Shown here piece by piece: positions 21,777 to 32,420 of a stretch of 64,000 nucleotides of DNA. Position numbers and translations under genes: made by a program. The stretch spans positions 34,984,773-35,048,772 of the forward strand of contig NC_023756.2 in the NCBI RefSeq assembly GCF_000499845.2. The letters are read 5' to 3'. A model generated the notes under the pieces. The model searched no databases, was not told the origin of the DNA, and was given only the letters and a program-made list of their open reading frames with translations. The stretch is from Phaseolus vulgaris. Taxonomy: Eukaryota > Streptophyta > Magnoliopsida > Fabales > Fabaceae. Position 1 is the stretch's first letter. Each line of letters begins with the position of its first letter.

Positions 21777-22210
21777 GTAATTGGAATAAAATTTATCAGT
21801 AATCTGGAATTAAATAAAACTTAAAGATTTGATCACTTTGGTGATTACAAATCTATCATACAAATAATTCCATAAATAATATCATTAATTGAAATAAAAT
21901 TTCATCATCCATAATTTGGAATTAAATAAAACATAAAGATTTGATCACTTTGGTGATTACAAATCTATCATACAAATAATTCCATAAATAATATCATTAA
22001 TTGAAATAAAATTTCATCCATAATTTGGAATTAAATAAAACTTAAAGATTTGATCACTTTGGTGATTACAAATCTATCATACAAATAATTCCATAAATAA
22101 TATCATTATATGAAATAAAATTTCATCCATAATTTGGAATTAAATAAAACTTAAAGATTTGATCACTTTGGTGATTACAAATCCATCATACAAGTAATTC
22201 CAAAATTTCA
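21777..22210 (-). repeat. copia-1 leader tandem repeat, four units of ~110 bp
   Basis: The word GATTTGATCACTTTGGTGAT recurs at 21826, 21938, 22047 and 22156, giving spacings of 112, 109 and 109 bp. Each unit holds the inverted pair ATCAC-TTTG-GTGAT. The sister element at 52.4-52.8 kb has four such units with spacing 108 bp. Confidence 0.93.
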
Positions 22211-23130
22211 ATTTAAAATTAAATACATAAAGCAGAAAAATAATTTTCCATTCCTCACTTTCAGTCAATTAATTAAAATTTAATTTAATGAACATAATAA
22301 AATTTCATTAAAACTTTAATTAAACTTTAATTTAATGCAAATAAAATTACATTAAAACATAATAAAATTTCATTAAAACTTTAATTAAACTTTAATTTAA
22401 TACAAATAAAATTACATTAAAACATGATACATAAAACAGAAAATAATTTTTCGTTACTCACTTTTAATTAATTAATTAAAGTTTAATTTAAATGTAAACT
22501 TAATTACATTATTACATAACCTAAATTACAGAAAAGTAACAATTGATTAAACTTTAATATGGGGTGCAACAAAGAATTCATGCATTTTATGATGGCAGAG
22601 AATAATTCATACATGGATTCACTAATTGGATTTTTTCATGCATTTTATTATATTATATTATAATATAATATTAATAAAATTGACGTATTTCATTATTTTA
22701 TATTTCTAATATAATATTAATAAAATTAATAACCTAAGGCACAATAAATCAAATTTGTTTCTTTTTCATGAAGCAAAATTGCTTAAGCTGCAGGGATGCC
22801 GTTAACCACCCCTCTCACAATGAGTCACCATGCCGCAGCAGCAGCAACCACTTTCTTGAGTTTGGGTTCAAAAGGTTTTACGCCGTTAATGGCGTTGATC
22901 CATAAACCCTAATTTTAAAAATTAGGGTTCTTCAATTGGGATTAATTAAAATTAGGGTTCTTTAATTTTGATGGTTTAGGACAATTAGGGATCTATTATA
23001 GAGGAATGGAAACCTTAATATATAAATCCTAATTTTAAAATTAGTGTTCTTAAATTAGGAATATTTTAAAATTAGGGTTCTTTGAATTTTGGAAAAACAT
23101 TAATGGAGAATCACAAAATTGAGCAACAAG
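22211..23130 (-). other. copia-1 5' leader, non-coding
   Basis: Very AT-rich untranslated leader with a short GC-richer island at about 22785-22905 (GCAGCAGCAGCAACC). 'attagggttc' phrases near the PBS recur in the leader of copia-2. No reading frame of interest. Confidence 0.8.
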
Positions 23131-23142
23131 GCTCTGATACCA
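23131..23142 (-). other. copia-1 primer binding site, tRNA-iMet type
   Basis: The minus strand reads TGGTATCAGAGC two bases inside the 5' LTR, the common plant copia site complementary to initiator methionine tRNA. Confidence 0.95.
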
Positions 23143-23144
23143 CA

Positions 23145-23586
23145 TGTAAGTCAAAACATGAATATACGTAAATTGAACACATACAATTATGTTCACAAAT
23201 AGATCTTATCATATCATGATTCTCACACAAAACATACAATGAAGAAGAAATAGGCACTTACCTTGATCCATGAGTGATCCTAATTGAGCAGTTACTTTAT
23301 CTCCTTTATCCCAATCTATCTCTTAGCAATTTCGTACTTGTCACACACTTTCGTGATGGTTAACAGTGAGACAACTATTATTTGCAGAGACAGAACCCTA
23401 TAGCCTTTAGTACCCAATCTCCATCAGATGTAGGTTTTCATTAGGTATATCATCAGATATATATTTCTCACATTAACCAATGAGCCTTTAATTCTATTAT
23501 TATTATTAAATCATATTTGGGCCCAAAGCCCAAACTCTAAGTCATGTGAGTCACTTTATAGAAATTAATATACATAGTTTCTTACA
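23145..23586 (-). repeat. copia-1 5' LTR
   Basis: 442 bp, TGTAAG...TTACA. It differs from 17490-17931 by a G for an A near its right end. Confidence 0.96.
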
Positions 23587-23779
23587 AAAGAATGAAAAGA
23601 CAATACAACAAAAATAAATTATTCTTAATTAGATATATAGTATTTTAACTACACATTTAAATTATCCTTAATCTAATACTTTAAATAAATTTTTCATTCC
23701 TCGAAAATGAAATACGTCACTTTTACAAAGGGAGTCGAGAATGTGATTCACAAAAAAGAAATAATAATTTTTTTGAAAC
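23587..23779. repeat. Block C, right part
   Basis: Continues the sequence interrupted at 17489 and matches about 45230-45400 of block B ('cacttttacaaagg', 'gtgattcacaaaa'). It ends at GAAAC where the inverted L-family LTR starts. Confidence 0.8.
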
Positions 23780-24223
23780 TGTAACCGCGTTAAAACTTAA
23801 AAGCTACAACCCCCCCCCCCCATGGTGTCGTTTCCACTTTCTTCTTCCCATTCTCTCTTAATTTTCTCTCCCAAATTTTATTTATTTTAGAATTTGATCA
23901 GACCACGTTGTAGCTTAGGAGTTAAGGAACTTTTCTACCTGATCAAATTTTTAAACAAAATAAGTTCATTTTTGCTCTAAAGATCATTTGTTCTCTGTTT
24001 TTCCTTAGGATTTAGTCATCAATCTTGGTAGGGTCAGTTGAGAAGAGTAATCCTCACAATTTATTCTACTGTATACTAAATTTCTGTTATGTTTGGATAA
24101 GTTGCATTAGGCCTTTACATTTTGAAGCTTATCCAGACTGGGAGGATAAAATTCTAGAAGTTGCTTGGAAAACAAACAATTAAGGTAAGGGAAGCTAAAT
24201 TTAAATTTTAATAGCACCCTAGG
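23780..24223 (-). repeat. L-family LTR, inverted, left half
   Basis: Starts TGTAACCGCG, the complement of the 3' end of the L-family LTR, and is complementary in order to 48720-49112. It carries a 12-base C run at 23810-23821. It is cut at the CTAGG target site (24219-24223) by the outer CRM element and resumes at 39849. Confidence 0.85.
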
Positions 24224-25241
24224 TGATATGATTCCAATAACATGAAAGAGATATTATATGGACATGTTATGGATTCAACTTGAGTTGGAATATGATTAGG
24301 CACTTTTCTAGAATAGGATCAATGTTCTTAACATTCAAGAACTCACCAAATCATAAGCAACCAAGCCAAACTTTTATAGAAACCCATTTTATGACAAAGG
24401 AACCGATTAAAACAAGTAAGAAAGCAAATGAACCGATTAAAACATCCTAGAAATCAAATGAACTGAACAAAAACAGATTAAGATGCAAATGAACCGATTA
24501 AAAGTACCTAGGAATCAAATGAACGGAACAACAACACGATAAAATGCAAATGAATCGATTAAAGAGACTAGAAATTCCTAAGACATGTTTTAGAGTTTAT
24601 TTGCAAATGGAAATGGATGAATAAGATGGAAAAGAGAAGGAGACTTATGTGGTTGGAGTCCTTGGAGAGGATCACGCCACTTGAAGGATGCAAAGCTTCA
24701 AGATGAGTGTAGATGCTGCCACTTGAGGTTCCAAGAATGCACTCAAGATAAGACTAGAATAGGAGAAGACACAAGTCTCTCAATCACTCATCAATTTGGG
24801 AGAATTTCTTTACTCAAAATATCAAATCTGCATTAGAAAGACTCAAGCCCTCCTTTTATAGGAGAAGGACCGGTCATGAATGTACAAGAATCTTACAAAG
24901 GAAGCTATCTAAGGTTACCTTGCAACTCATCCACTTCTAGTGCCTAAAGTGGAGGAAGAAGAAGGGGTACCTTCTAGATTTTTCTAAAGCTAATATCTAA
25001 AGATGATTTACCCAAGAGGTATCTTTAGGTTTCCCTTTTAGTACCTACCTAAACACTATCTTAAGAATTTTTAAAGTTTTATACAAAAGAAACTACAAAA
25101 ATAGAAAGCATTTGAACACTACTTCCTAATTCTTTAAATTTTCTCCTTGTAATCCTTTGAGGTAAAAAGGATGATGAGCTAATATTCCTTTGAGCATCTT
25201 CAACTTCTTCCTCTTTCTCTTCTTCTTCTTGATCTCCATCA
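24224..25241 (-). repeat. Outer CRM 3' LTR
   Basis: 1018 bp. On the minus strand it begins TGATGGAGATC inside the end of the pol frame, has a TATAAAAGGA box at 24851-24863, and ends GGAATCATATCA. It carries the 30-bp phased AACCGA array at 24401-24560. Confidence 0.95.
24401..24562 (-). repeat. 30-bp phased AACCGATT array in CRM LTR
   Basis: AACCGATT or one-base variants start at 24401, 24431, 24461, 24492, 24522 and 24553, giving spacings of 30-31 bp. The 5' LTR has five (39064, 39094, 39124, 39155, 39185). The related solo LTR has six at exact 30-bp steps (28384-28534). Confidence 0.9.
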
Positions 25242-27554
25242 TACTCCCCGAGTTGGAGAGAATTTGACCACAAATTCTGAAGGCCTACAGAAAAAGGAGT
25301 TAGACCACTGATATTCAAGGTATGACTCCCAAGAAATGTATCAGGCATATCTAACTCATAAGCATTATTATTAATCCTTTTTAGGACTTGAAAAGGTCCA
25401 TCTCCTCGAGGCATAAGTTTGGACTTTCTTTGATTAGGAAAACGATCATTTCTCAAGTGAAGCCAAACCCAATCACCAACATCAAACAATAATGCTTTTC
25501 TCCTTTTGTTGGCATGCTCATCATACTTGCCAGCTTTCCTCTCAATTGTTAACTTGATGTCATTATGCAAATCTTTAATAAAAGAAGCCTTTTCAATACC
25601 ATCTTTGCATAATACATAATCAAGTATAGGAATAGGTAGAAGATCAAAAGGTGTTAGTGGATTGAACCCATAGACGATCTCAAAAGGAGAATGGGATGTG
25701 GTAGAATTTACTACACGATTATAAGCAAATTCAACATGTGGTAGTAAATCCTCCCAAACCCTAGGATTCCCGGAAATAAAGCATCTCAATATTTGTCCCA
25801 AAGTTCGATTGACCACTTCAATTTGACCATCGGTTTAGGGATGGCAAGTAGTAGAAAATAAAAGTTTAGTACCAAGTTTCCACCACAAGGTCTTCCAAAA
25901 GTGACTCAAGAACTTGGAATCCCTATCGGATACAATACTTCTAGGAAGTCCATGCAAACGAACAACTTCCTTGAAGAAGAGATTTGCAATATGACATGCA
26001 TCATCCACTTTGTAGCAAGGAATAAAATGAGCCATTTTGGAAAAACGATCCACTACCAGAAAGATGGAATCCTTACCCTTTGATGTCTTGGGTAGTCCTA
26101 ATATGAAATCCATAGAAATATGAACCCAATGCATAGAAGGGATAGGAAGAGGGGTATATAAACCATGGGGATGCACTCTAGATTTAGCCTTACGACATGC
26201 AATACATTTATCACAAAAGCTATGAACATATTTATGCATATGAGGCCAATAGAAATGCTCATGTAAAACATCTAAAGTTTTGGCTACCCCAAAATGTCCC
26301 ATTAATCCATCCTCATGTGCTTCTCTAACAAGAGATTGTCTAATAGAGCCTTGGGGTACACAAAGTCTTTTTCCTTTAAAAAGAAAGTCATCATGTATAA
26401 AAAAATCTTTGTGTCCACCCTTAGCACACTCTTGATAGATAAGAGAAAAATCAAGGTCATCATGATAAAGTTCCTTGATGTGATCAAACCCAATATATTG
26501 TGTTCCTAAAATATTTAGCAAGGTATAACGTCTTGAAAGGGCATCGACTACAATATTAATGTTACCTTGCTTGTGTTTGATCACATAAGGAAATTTCTCA
26601 AGAAATTCCACCCACTTAGCATGTCTCTTATTGAGCTTGTTTTGGCTTTTCAAATATGTAAGATATTCATGATCACTATGAATCACAAACTCTTTAGGAA
26701 AAAGTTAATGTTGCCAAGTATGCAAAGGTCGAACAAGTGCATATAATTCTTTATCATAGGTGGAATAATTGAGATGACTACCTTTCAATTTCTCACTAAA
26801 ATAAGATATGGGGTGACCCTTTTGAAAGAGAACGACCCAAATGCCAATATTTGAAGCATCACATTCTATCTCAAATGTTTTAGTAAAATTAGGAAGGGTT
26901 AAGATGGGAGCATTAGTTAATCTTTCTTTCAAAATGTCAAAAGCTTTTTGTTGCTCTTCTCCCCACTTTAAAACCACATCCTTTTTTACTATATCATTTA
27001 AAGGTGCGGCAATTGTACCAAAATCTTTCACAAACCTTCTATAAAAAGAAGCAAGGCGATGAAAGCTTCATACATCATTCACATTGGTGGGTGTTGGCCA
27101 ATGTTGAATTGCTACAACCTTAGATTGATCTACATGCACTCCTTCAACACTTACAACAAACCCTAGGAATTCTATATGATCAAGTGCAAACATACATTTA
27201 GCCAGGTTAGCATACAAGTGTTCCTTCCTAAGGGTTTCTAATACTTGCCTAACATGCATTTGATGGTCACCCAAAGACAAGCTATAAATGAGGATATCAT
27301 CAAAATAAACAACCACAAACTTGCCTATGAATGGTCTTAAAACATGATGCATGAGACGCATGAATGTACTTGGTGAATTAGTTAAACCAAAAGGCATAAC
27401 TAACCACTCATATAAGCCAAAGTTAGTCTTAAAATCGGTTTTCCATTCATTTCCCAGTTTAATACGAATTTGATTATACCCACTTTTAAGATCAATTTTG
27501 GTTAAAATTTGGGAACCATGCAATTCATCCAACAAATCATCAAGCTTAGGGATG
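25079..27554 (-). pseudogene. Outer CRM pol: RT, RNase H and integrase
   Basis: Reading on the minus strand: RT with [11 protein letters not shown] and [11 protein letters not shown] (27535-27068), the start of RNase H with [11 protein letters not shown] (27031-26705), then the RNase H end [20 protein letters not shown] and the integrase (26686-25835). The integrase has the zinc site H...H...[16 protein letters not shown] and SDRDSKF. A stop at about 25833 replaces a Gln in HPxTDGQ, followed by VVNRTLGQ and a GPF-type C-terminus (25816-25079). Stops or shifts separate each open piece. The N-terminal half of RT is missing because the inner element begins at 27555. The frame ends at 25079, inside the 3' LTR, after an acidic Glu-rich tail. 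Confidence 0.95.
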
Positions 27555-29605
27555 TGATGGAAACCTAGTAGAGGACGCCCAAGCCCATGATGCCCAAGCC
27601 CAAGAAGGGGCCCAAGACCAAAGAATCACTAGGAGCATGGCAAGAGCTTTGGGACAAGAGTGTCAAATGATGACTCTTCTTATTTCTATTGTATAGTTGT
27701 AGGTGGTGTGGATATTAAATAAATAGGTGTGAATGTATTAGAGAGAGTCACATTGTCCATGTGACTTAGTGGGAGGGTGTCGGTGTCATATAGGAGGTGC
27801 CAAAACTAGAAAGAAAGTCACACCTTCCTCATGCTCTAGTTGGCGCCATTTTAGTGTCATTTAGGGGGGAATTTGAATTTGATTTAGCTTTTCATTTCAG
27901 CACCTCTTAGGCTATAAATAAGGTGCTTGCCTTTGTAAAATTCATAATTGGAAATTTGATATAGAGAAACTCTACTCATTTGGAGAGAGATTTGTGTGAG
28001 ATTTGAATCTCCTTGCTTGGTCTCATCTTGTGAGTTTTTGGAGAGCTTCAAGTGGCAGCTTCCTTCACTTATCTTGGAACAATACCTCCAAGTGGCGTGA
28101 CGCAGTTCCAATTCCCCATTCCAGCCGAGCTTCATTCCATAAGTTTTCATTCCTTTCATCTCCAATTTCAATTTCAATCGGTAGTTTAGTTTTCCTTTAG
28201 TGTTCTTGATATGATTCCAATAGCAAGATATAGATGATTCTTTGACATTTTATGGAATCAACTTGAGTTGGAGATTGAATAGGCACTTTTATAGAAATGG
28301 ATCAATGTTCTATGTTTCAAGAACTCACCAAAACTTGCGCCAAACACCAAAGCTCACATGGAAGTTCCATTTCTTACCAATTGAACTGATTAAAAGATGC
28401 AAGAGTTCAAATGAACCGATTAAAAAGCCTTAAAAGTGAAATGAACCGAACAAATCAAGCTAGAATGAAGATGAACCGTTTAAACTCAGCAAGGAAGAAG
28501 ATGAACCGAACAAAATGTGAAATAAAGGCAAAGCACCGAATAGAATTGCAAGAAAAGAACCAAAGACATGTTTATGAGTTCATATGATCACGGAAATGGA
28601 AGAAATAGATGAAGAAGAGAGAAGACTTATGTGGTTGAAGAACTTGGTTGATGAACACGCCACTTGAAGTGTGAGTGCTCCAAGATAAGTGTGCAATGCC
28701 GCCACTTGAGAGAACCAAGGCACTCAAGATGAGACAAGGAAAAGGAGAAGACAAGTTCTCACTACACTCAATCACCAATTTGGAAGAGTTTTGATACTAC
28801 AAATTCCAATTCTGAATTATGAAGGACCTAAGCCCTCCTTTTATAGGAGCAAGGGCCGGTCATGGCTTACAAAGCTTGTACCACAAGCTAACCAAAAGAC
28901 TCCTAAGCTAACGCCTATAGTGACTCATGAAGAGTCACCTTCTAGAAAATTCTAAACTAAAGCCTAAAGATGCTTTACAAAAGAGGTATCTAATGTTTCC
29001 CTCTAAGAACCTTCCTAAAAACTATGTATTTAAACATTCTATATTATTTACAAATTTATACAAAAGAAACTATAAAGAGAGATATTTAAATGAAGCCTAT
29101 TCTTGAAAGCTTGTAGACTTCTTTGGCTTTAGGCTTGATCCTCTCTTTATTTTATGTCTTCTTTTAACTTTGAGAAGACTAGAAGGAAGAACTTCAAATG
29201 TGTAGATGAATGACCTTTTCCTTCATTAATAAAAGCCTCCTTTATTTGATTTTCATCAGTTCTTCATCTTTCCACCGATTGATTTTGTGTTCTTGTGCTA
29301 TTCTTTAATTTTTTGTTCGGTTCCTTGTGTTATTGTTTCATTTGTGTTTAGTAATCTTTTTCCATGGATGTTTACAAGGAGATAGCACTCTTATTGAGTT
29401 TGGATCATCATTTTGGAAGGCTATGTCTCCATTGATGACTCCTTAAGCTTCCTTGATTCCATTTCTATTTTCAGCTTGTGTTTTGTTGATGTAATTTCGT
29501 TTTCATAGTTTAAGCACTCTTTGATCCTTGAATTGTTGTTTTCATTCTCATACAATGTTGTGTTCAAGAGTTTAAAAGTGTCTATGTTCAGTCCAACTCA
29601 TATCA
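27555..29605 (+). repeat. Inner CRM 5' LTR, split by a solo LTR
   Basis: Begins TGATGGAAACCTAG and ends CAACTCATATCA. A TATAAATA box lies at 27913-27920. The stretch 28207-29258 plus one 5-bp duplication is foreign. Relative to the 3' LTR it has about 40 extra bases near 27728-27770. Confidence 0.93.
28207..29258 (-). mobile_element. Solo LTR of CRM-related family, TSD GTTCT
   Basis: 1052 bp from TGATATGATTCC to GATTTTCATCA, with GTTCT at 28202-28206 and 29259-29263. The uninterrupted site is present in the inner 3' LTR at about 35800. It resembles the outer element's LTR (same first twelve bases, same 30-bp AACCGA array, a TATAAAAGGA box on the minus strand near 28835) but is a distinct subfamily. 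It is the youngest layer of the nest. Confidence 0.95.
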
Positions 29606-29607
29606 TG

Positions 29608-29620
29608 TGGTATCTAGAGC
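29608..29620 (+). other. Inner CRM primer binding site
   Basis: TGGTATCTAGAGC two bases after the 5' LTR; a variant of the tRNA-iMet complement TGGTATCAGAGC. Confidence 0.85.
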
Positions 29621-30800
29621 TATGGTTGTGTGCAAAATAAATTTTTGAGTTGCTGGACCTTTTGATTCTGTTTTTGTGATTAGTGATTCTGTTTTTGAGT
29701 ATTTCTTGCTGTTTTAATTGTTGTTAATTCATTGTGCTTGAGTCATTTTAATTTTTGAATCCCGACTTGTTTTGTCTAGTCATGTTTTTTCCTATAATGT
29801 CATCAATTTCTTGTAGTACTTTTCTTGCTATCTTTGGTTGATTGCTTTTATTTGAGTACAATTTTGGTTTCTGTTTTCTTGATCCTTTGATGCATTTTCT
29901 TTTTAGTTTTGAGTTCATGCTTGTGTATTATATCTATACAAGTTCTTAAACATCAATTCTATTGTGTCTTTTGAAGTTTCTCCATTCTGTTTTTCATTCC
30001 AGTATAGGTTCCTCTGTTTTTCATACAAACGTGTTGACTGTTTGGTTTATCAAAATTTGTGTGATTACTGGAAAATTATGAACTTCTGGATTTAAGTAGT
30101 TTGATGTGTTACAAAAGATTGAAAAAAATAAGTACTTCAAAATTGAAAATACAACAAAAATGATAAATGAAATACGAACAGTGTGTCATTCTGCCGAAAA
30201 AAAAATACGGTAATCTGGCAGTGATTTTGCAAAATTTATCACAATTAATTGGCTTACTTTTTTTGAGTGATTCCAGTGCCAATTTTTAGATAACATCTTG
30301 AATTTCCAGTGGTTAAAATTTCATATTCCAGTTCGCTTTCTCCAGTTCCAGTTAAATATTTTAAGTCACGCACAGTTTTAACAAAAAAAATCCAGTAGCA
30401 TTGTTTTTGTTTTCTTCATCTATTCTAGTACTATTCTTTAGGACTCCTTTGTGTGTTATCCTTTCATTGTGTGCCTTACTTTTCTTGCTTGTCTTTTAAT
30501 CCATATTCTTTTCCAGTTTTGTCATATATTGTTTTCTGTTTTGGTTTAGCTTTTCTTGCTTGTCTTCTTTGTTTCTCTAGTTTTTGTGGTGATTTGTTCC
30601 TTGATTAAGTGTGGTTTGCTTAGGCATATTTCATTTGAAGCTCATCCAATCCACAAGAGAGGCTTGGTTAAGGAAATAACACTTTTCTTGGAGTGGTTTG
30701 AGTACATTCTTTTGGCCTTTTCCAGCAAGCTACATTTTGCTTTATTTTGCTAACAAGTTTCCTTAATTGTTTGTTTCTATTTTTTGGGCCTTTTATTATC
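29621..30800 (+). other. Inner CRM 5' leader, non-coding
   Basis: T-rich untranslated leader of about 1.2 kb. It matches, inverted, the outer leader at 37741-38872 (for example 'gattttgcaaaatttatcacaattaattgg'). No reading frame of interest. Confidence 0.8.
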
Positions 30801-31895
30801 ATGGAAAATTTTTCTAGTGGAGAATCCTCCTAACCTTGCTCACCTCAAAAGGCAGCTCTCTTTGAAGATTTAAAGAATGCTAGACAATCAAATGCACAAT
30901 ATCTTGATGCGATAAGACAAATGGAGGCAAGGCCATAAAGCTTGGAGATAACCCGTGAAGAATTTCATCAAGACCGGGCGAGAAGGCATCATCATCATCA
31001 TAGGCATTCTTCAAGGACTTCTCACTCTTCTCATGGATATCATGAAGACAATGCACGGCCAAGGCACCATCACCATGAAGAGAGGCGCCAACATGTGGCT
31101 AGCCCTTAATCACCTAATGTAAAACTCCCTAGCTTTAGTGGTGAGAGTGATCCTAATGTGTACTTAGGGTGGGAGGCCAAGGTTGAGCAAATATTTGATG
31201 TAAATAGGGTTATAGATGATCATAGGGTTAGATTAGCATCATTAGAATTCTTAGACTATGCCATGCAATGGTGGCATCAAACTCTCTTGGACATTGACCT
31301 ACACAAGAGACCGCCCGTGGTCTCTTAGGATGATTTCAAAGCTTGTCTACGCGCTAGATTTGTGCCTCCACACTTTAGGAAAGACTTATTGTTGAAACTC
31401 CAACGGTTTCATCAAGGCACGCTAAGTGTGGATGATTACTTTAAAAAACTAGACACGCTTTTAATTAGAGTTCATATGGATGAGAGTGAGGAAGCTAAGA
31501 TAGCTAGGTTTGTTAGTGGCCTTCGAAGGGACATTCAAGACGTGGTAGAGCTACAAGAATATTCTTCATTGCAAAATGTAGTTCACCTTGCTAGTAAAAT
31601 TGAAAATCAACTTGCAAGGAAAAATGCTTTAAAAAATTCTTCTAAAGATAGCTACTACCACTCTTCTTGGAAAAATAAAAATAGCTCTTTTTTAAATATC
31701 CCTTCTAAGGACTCTACTTTCAAACCTAGAGATTCTAAGCCTTCCACTTCCATTTCTGGGCCTAAATCACCAACTAAATCGTCTAGTAAGAAGTGTTTTA
31801 AATGCTTAAGCTATGTGCTTCTAATTGCCCTTCTAAACGAAATATGTATATGCATGATGGGGTAGAGGGTAGTGAGCATGAGTCCGAATCTTCTA
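30801..31895 (+). pseudogene. Inner CRM gag
   Basis: Begins MENFSSGESS at 30801 and is broken by a stop within 35 bases, with further in-frame stops near 30936, 31107 and 31326. The readable content includes a His/Arg-rich linker (RRHHHHHRHSS), KLPSFSGESDPNVYL, YAMQWWHQTLL and, from 31362, a 167-residue open frame PPHFRKDLLLKLQRFHQGTL. That is the retrotransposon gag core. The zinc knuckle begins CFKCLSY at about 31794, but a deletion of about seven bases removes its His and shifts the frame, where the outer copy has CFKCLGYGHIASNC. The capsid/nucleocapsid role is family knowledge. Confidence 0.9.
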
Positions 31896-32420
31896 GACAT
31901 TCCTCTCCTTCTAGGTCCCCTAGTGAGAATGAGAGTGAAAGCCCACATGAGGGTGACCTATTGGTAATAAGACGCATGCTTGGACAAGTTTTAAAACCTT
32001 TTGATGAAAGTCAAAAAGAAAATATTTTTCATTCAAGGTGTCTTATTAATGATAGGGTATGCTCTTTGATTGTGGATGGGGGGAGTTGTGCTAATGTGGC
32101 AAGCACAAGAGTGGTAGACAAGCTTCGATTATCTACCATCTCTCATGCCAAGCCCTACAAATTACAGTGGTTGAGTGAGGTAGGTGAGATTTTGTTAACA
32201 AACAAGTCCTCATTACATTTTCTATTGGTAGATATAAAGATGAGGTCTTGTGTGATGTTGTCCTAATGGAAGCCACACATATTCTTTTAGGTAAGCCATG
32301 GCAATTTGATAGAAAAGTTTTTCATGATGGCTTTACCACAAAATTTCTTTTAACTTCCATGGGCACAAAGTCATTCTTAAGTCTCTCTCTCCAAAGGAAG
32401 TACATGAGGACCAAGTTAAA
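31802..32420 (+). pseudogene. Inner CRM gag end, protease and linker
   Basis: The open frame 31802-32266 resumes after the zinc knuckle with ASNCPSKRNMYMHD, a Ser/Glu-rich linker, then the aspartic protease VCSLIVDGGSCANVAS. Its active-site triad reads D-G-G rather than the usual D-S/T-G; the outer copy has the same. The frame shifts after about 32190. Downstream phrases [18 protein letters not shown] appear in another frame up to the RT start. Confidence 0.88.

Larger units (their letters stand above)
17490..23586 (-). mobile_element. Ty1/copia retrotransposon copia-1, TSD AAAGA
   Basis: Two 442-bp LTRs (17490-17931 and 23145-23586) differ, by my reading, at one base near their TTACA end. 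AAAGA flanks the element at 17485-17489 and 23587-23591. A primer binding site complementary to initiator tRNA-Met lies next to the right LTR and a purine tract next to the left LTR, so the element reads on the minus strand. Order in that direction: LTR, long AT-rich leader with tandem repeats, gag remnant fused to integrase, reverse transcriptase, RNase H, LTR. This is the Ty1/copia order. The near-identical LTRs point to a recent insertion, while its coding region is broken at several points. Confidence 0.97.

Noticed and set aside
24401..24562. Regular 30-bp repeats resembling a CRISPR array
   Set aside because: Short diverged words inside a plant LTR; no conserved 25-40-bp repeat, no cas genes, eukaryotic context.
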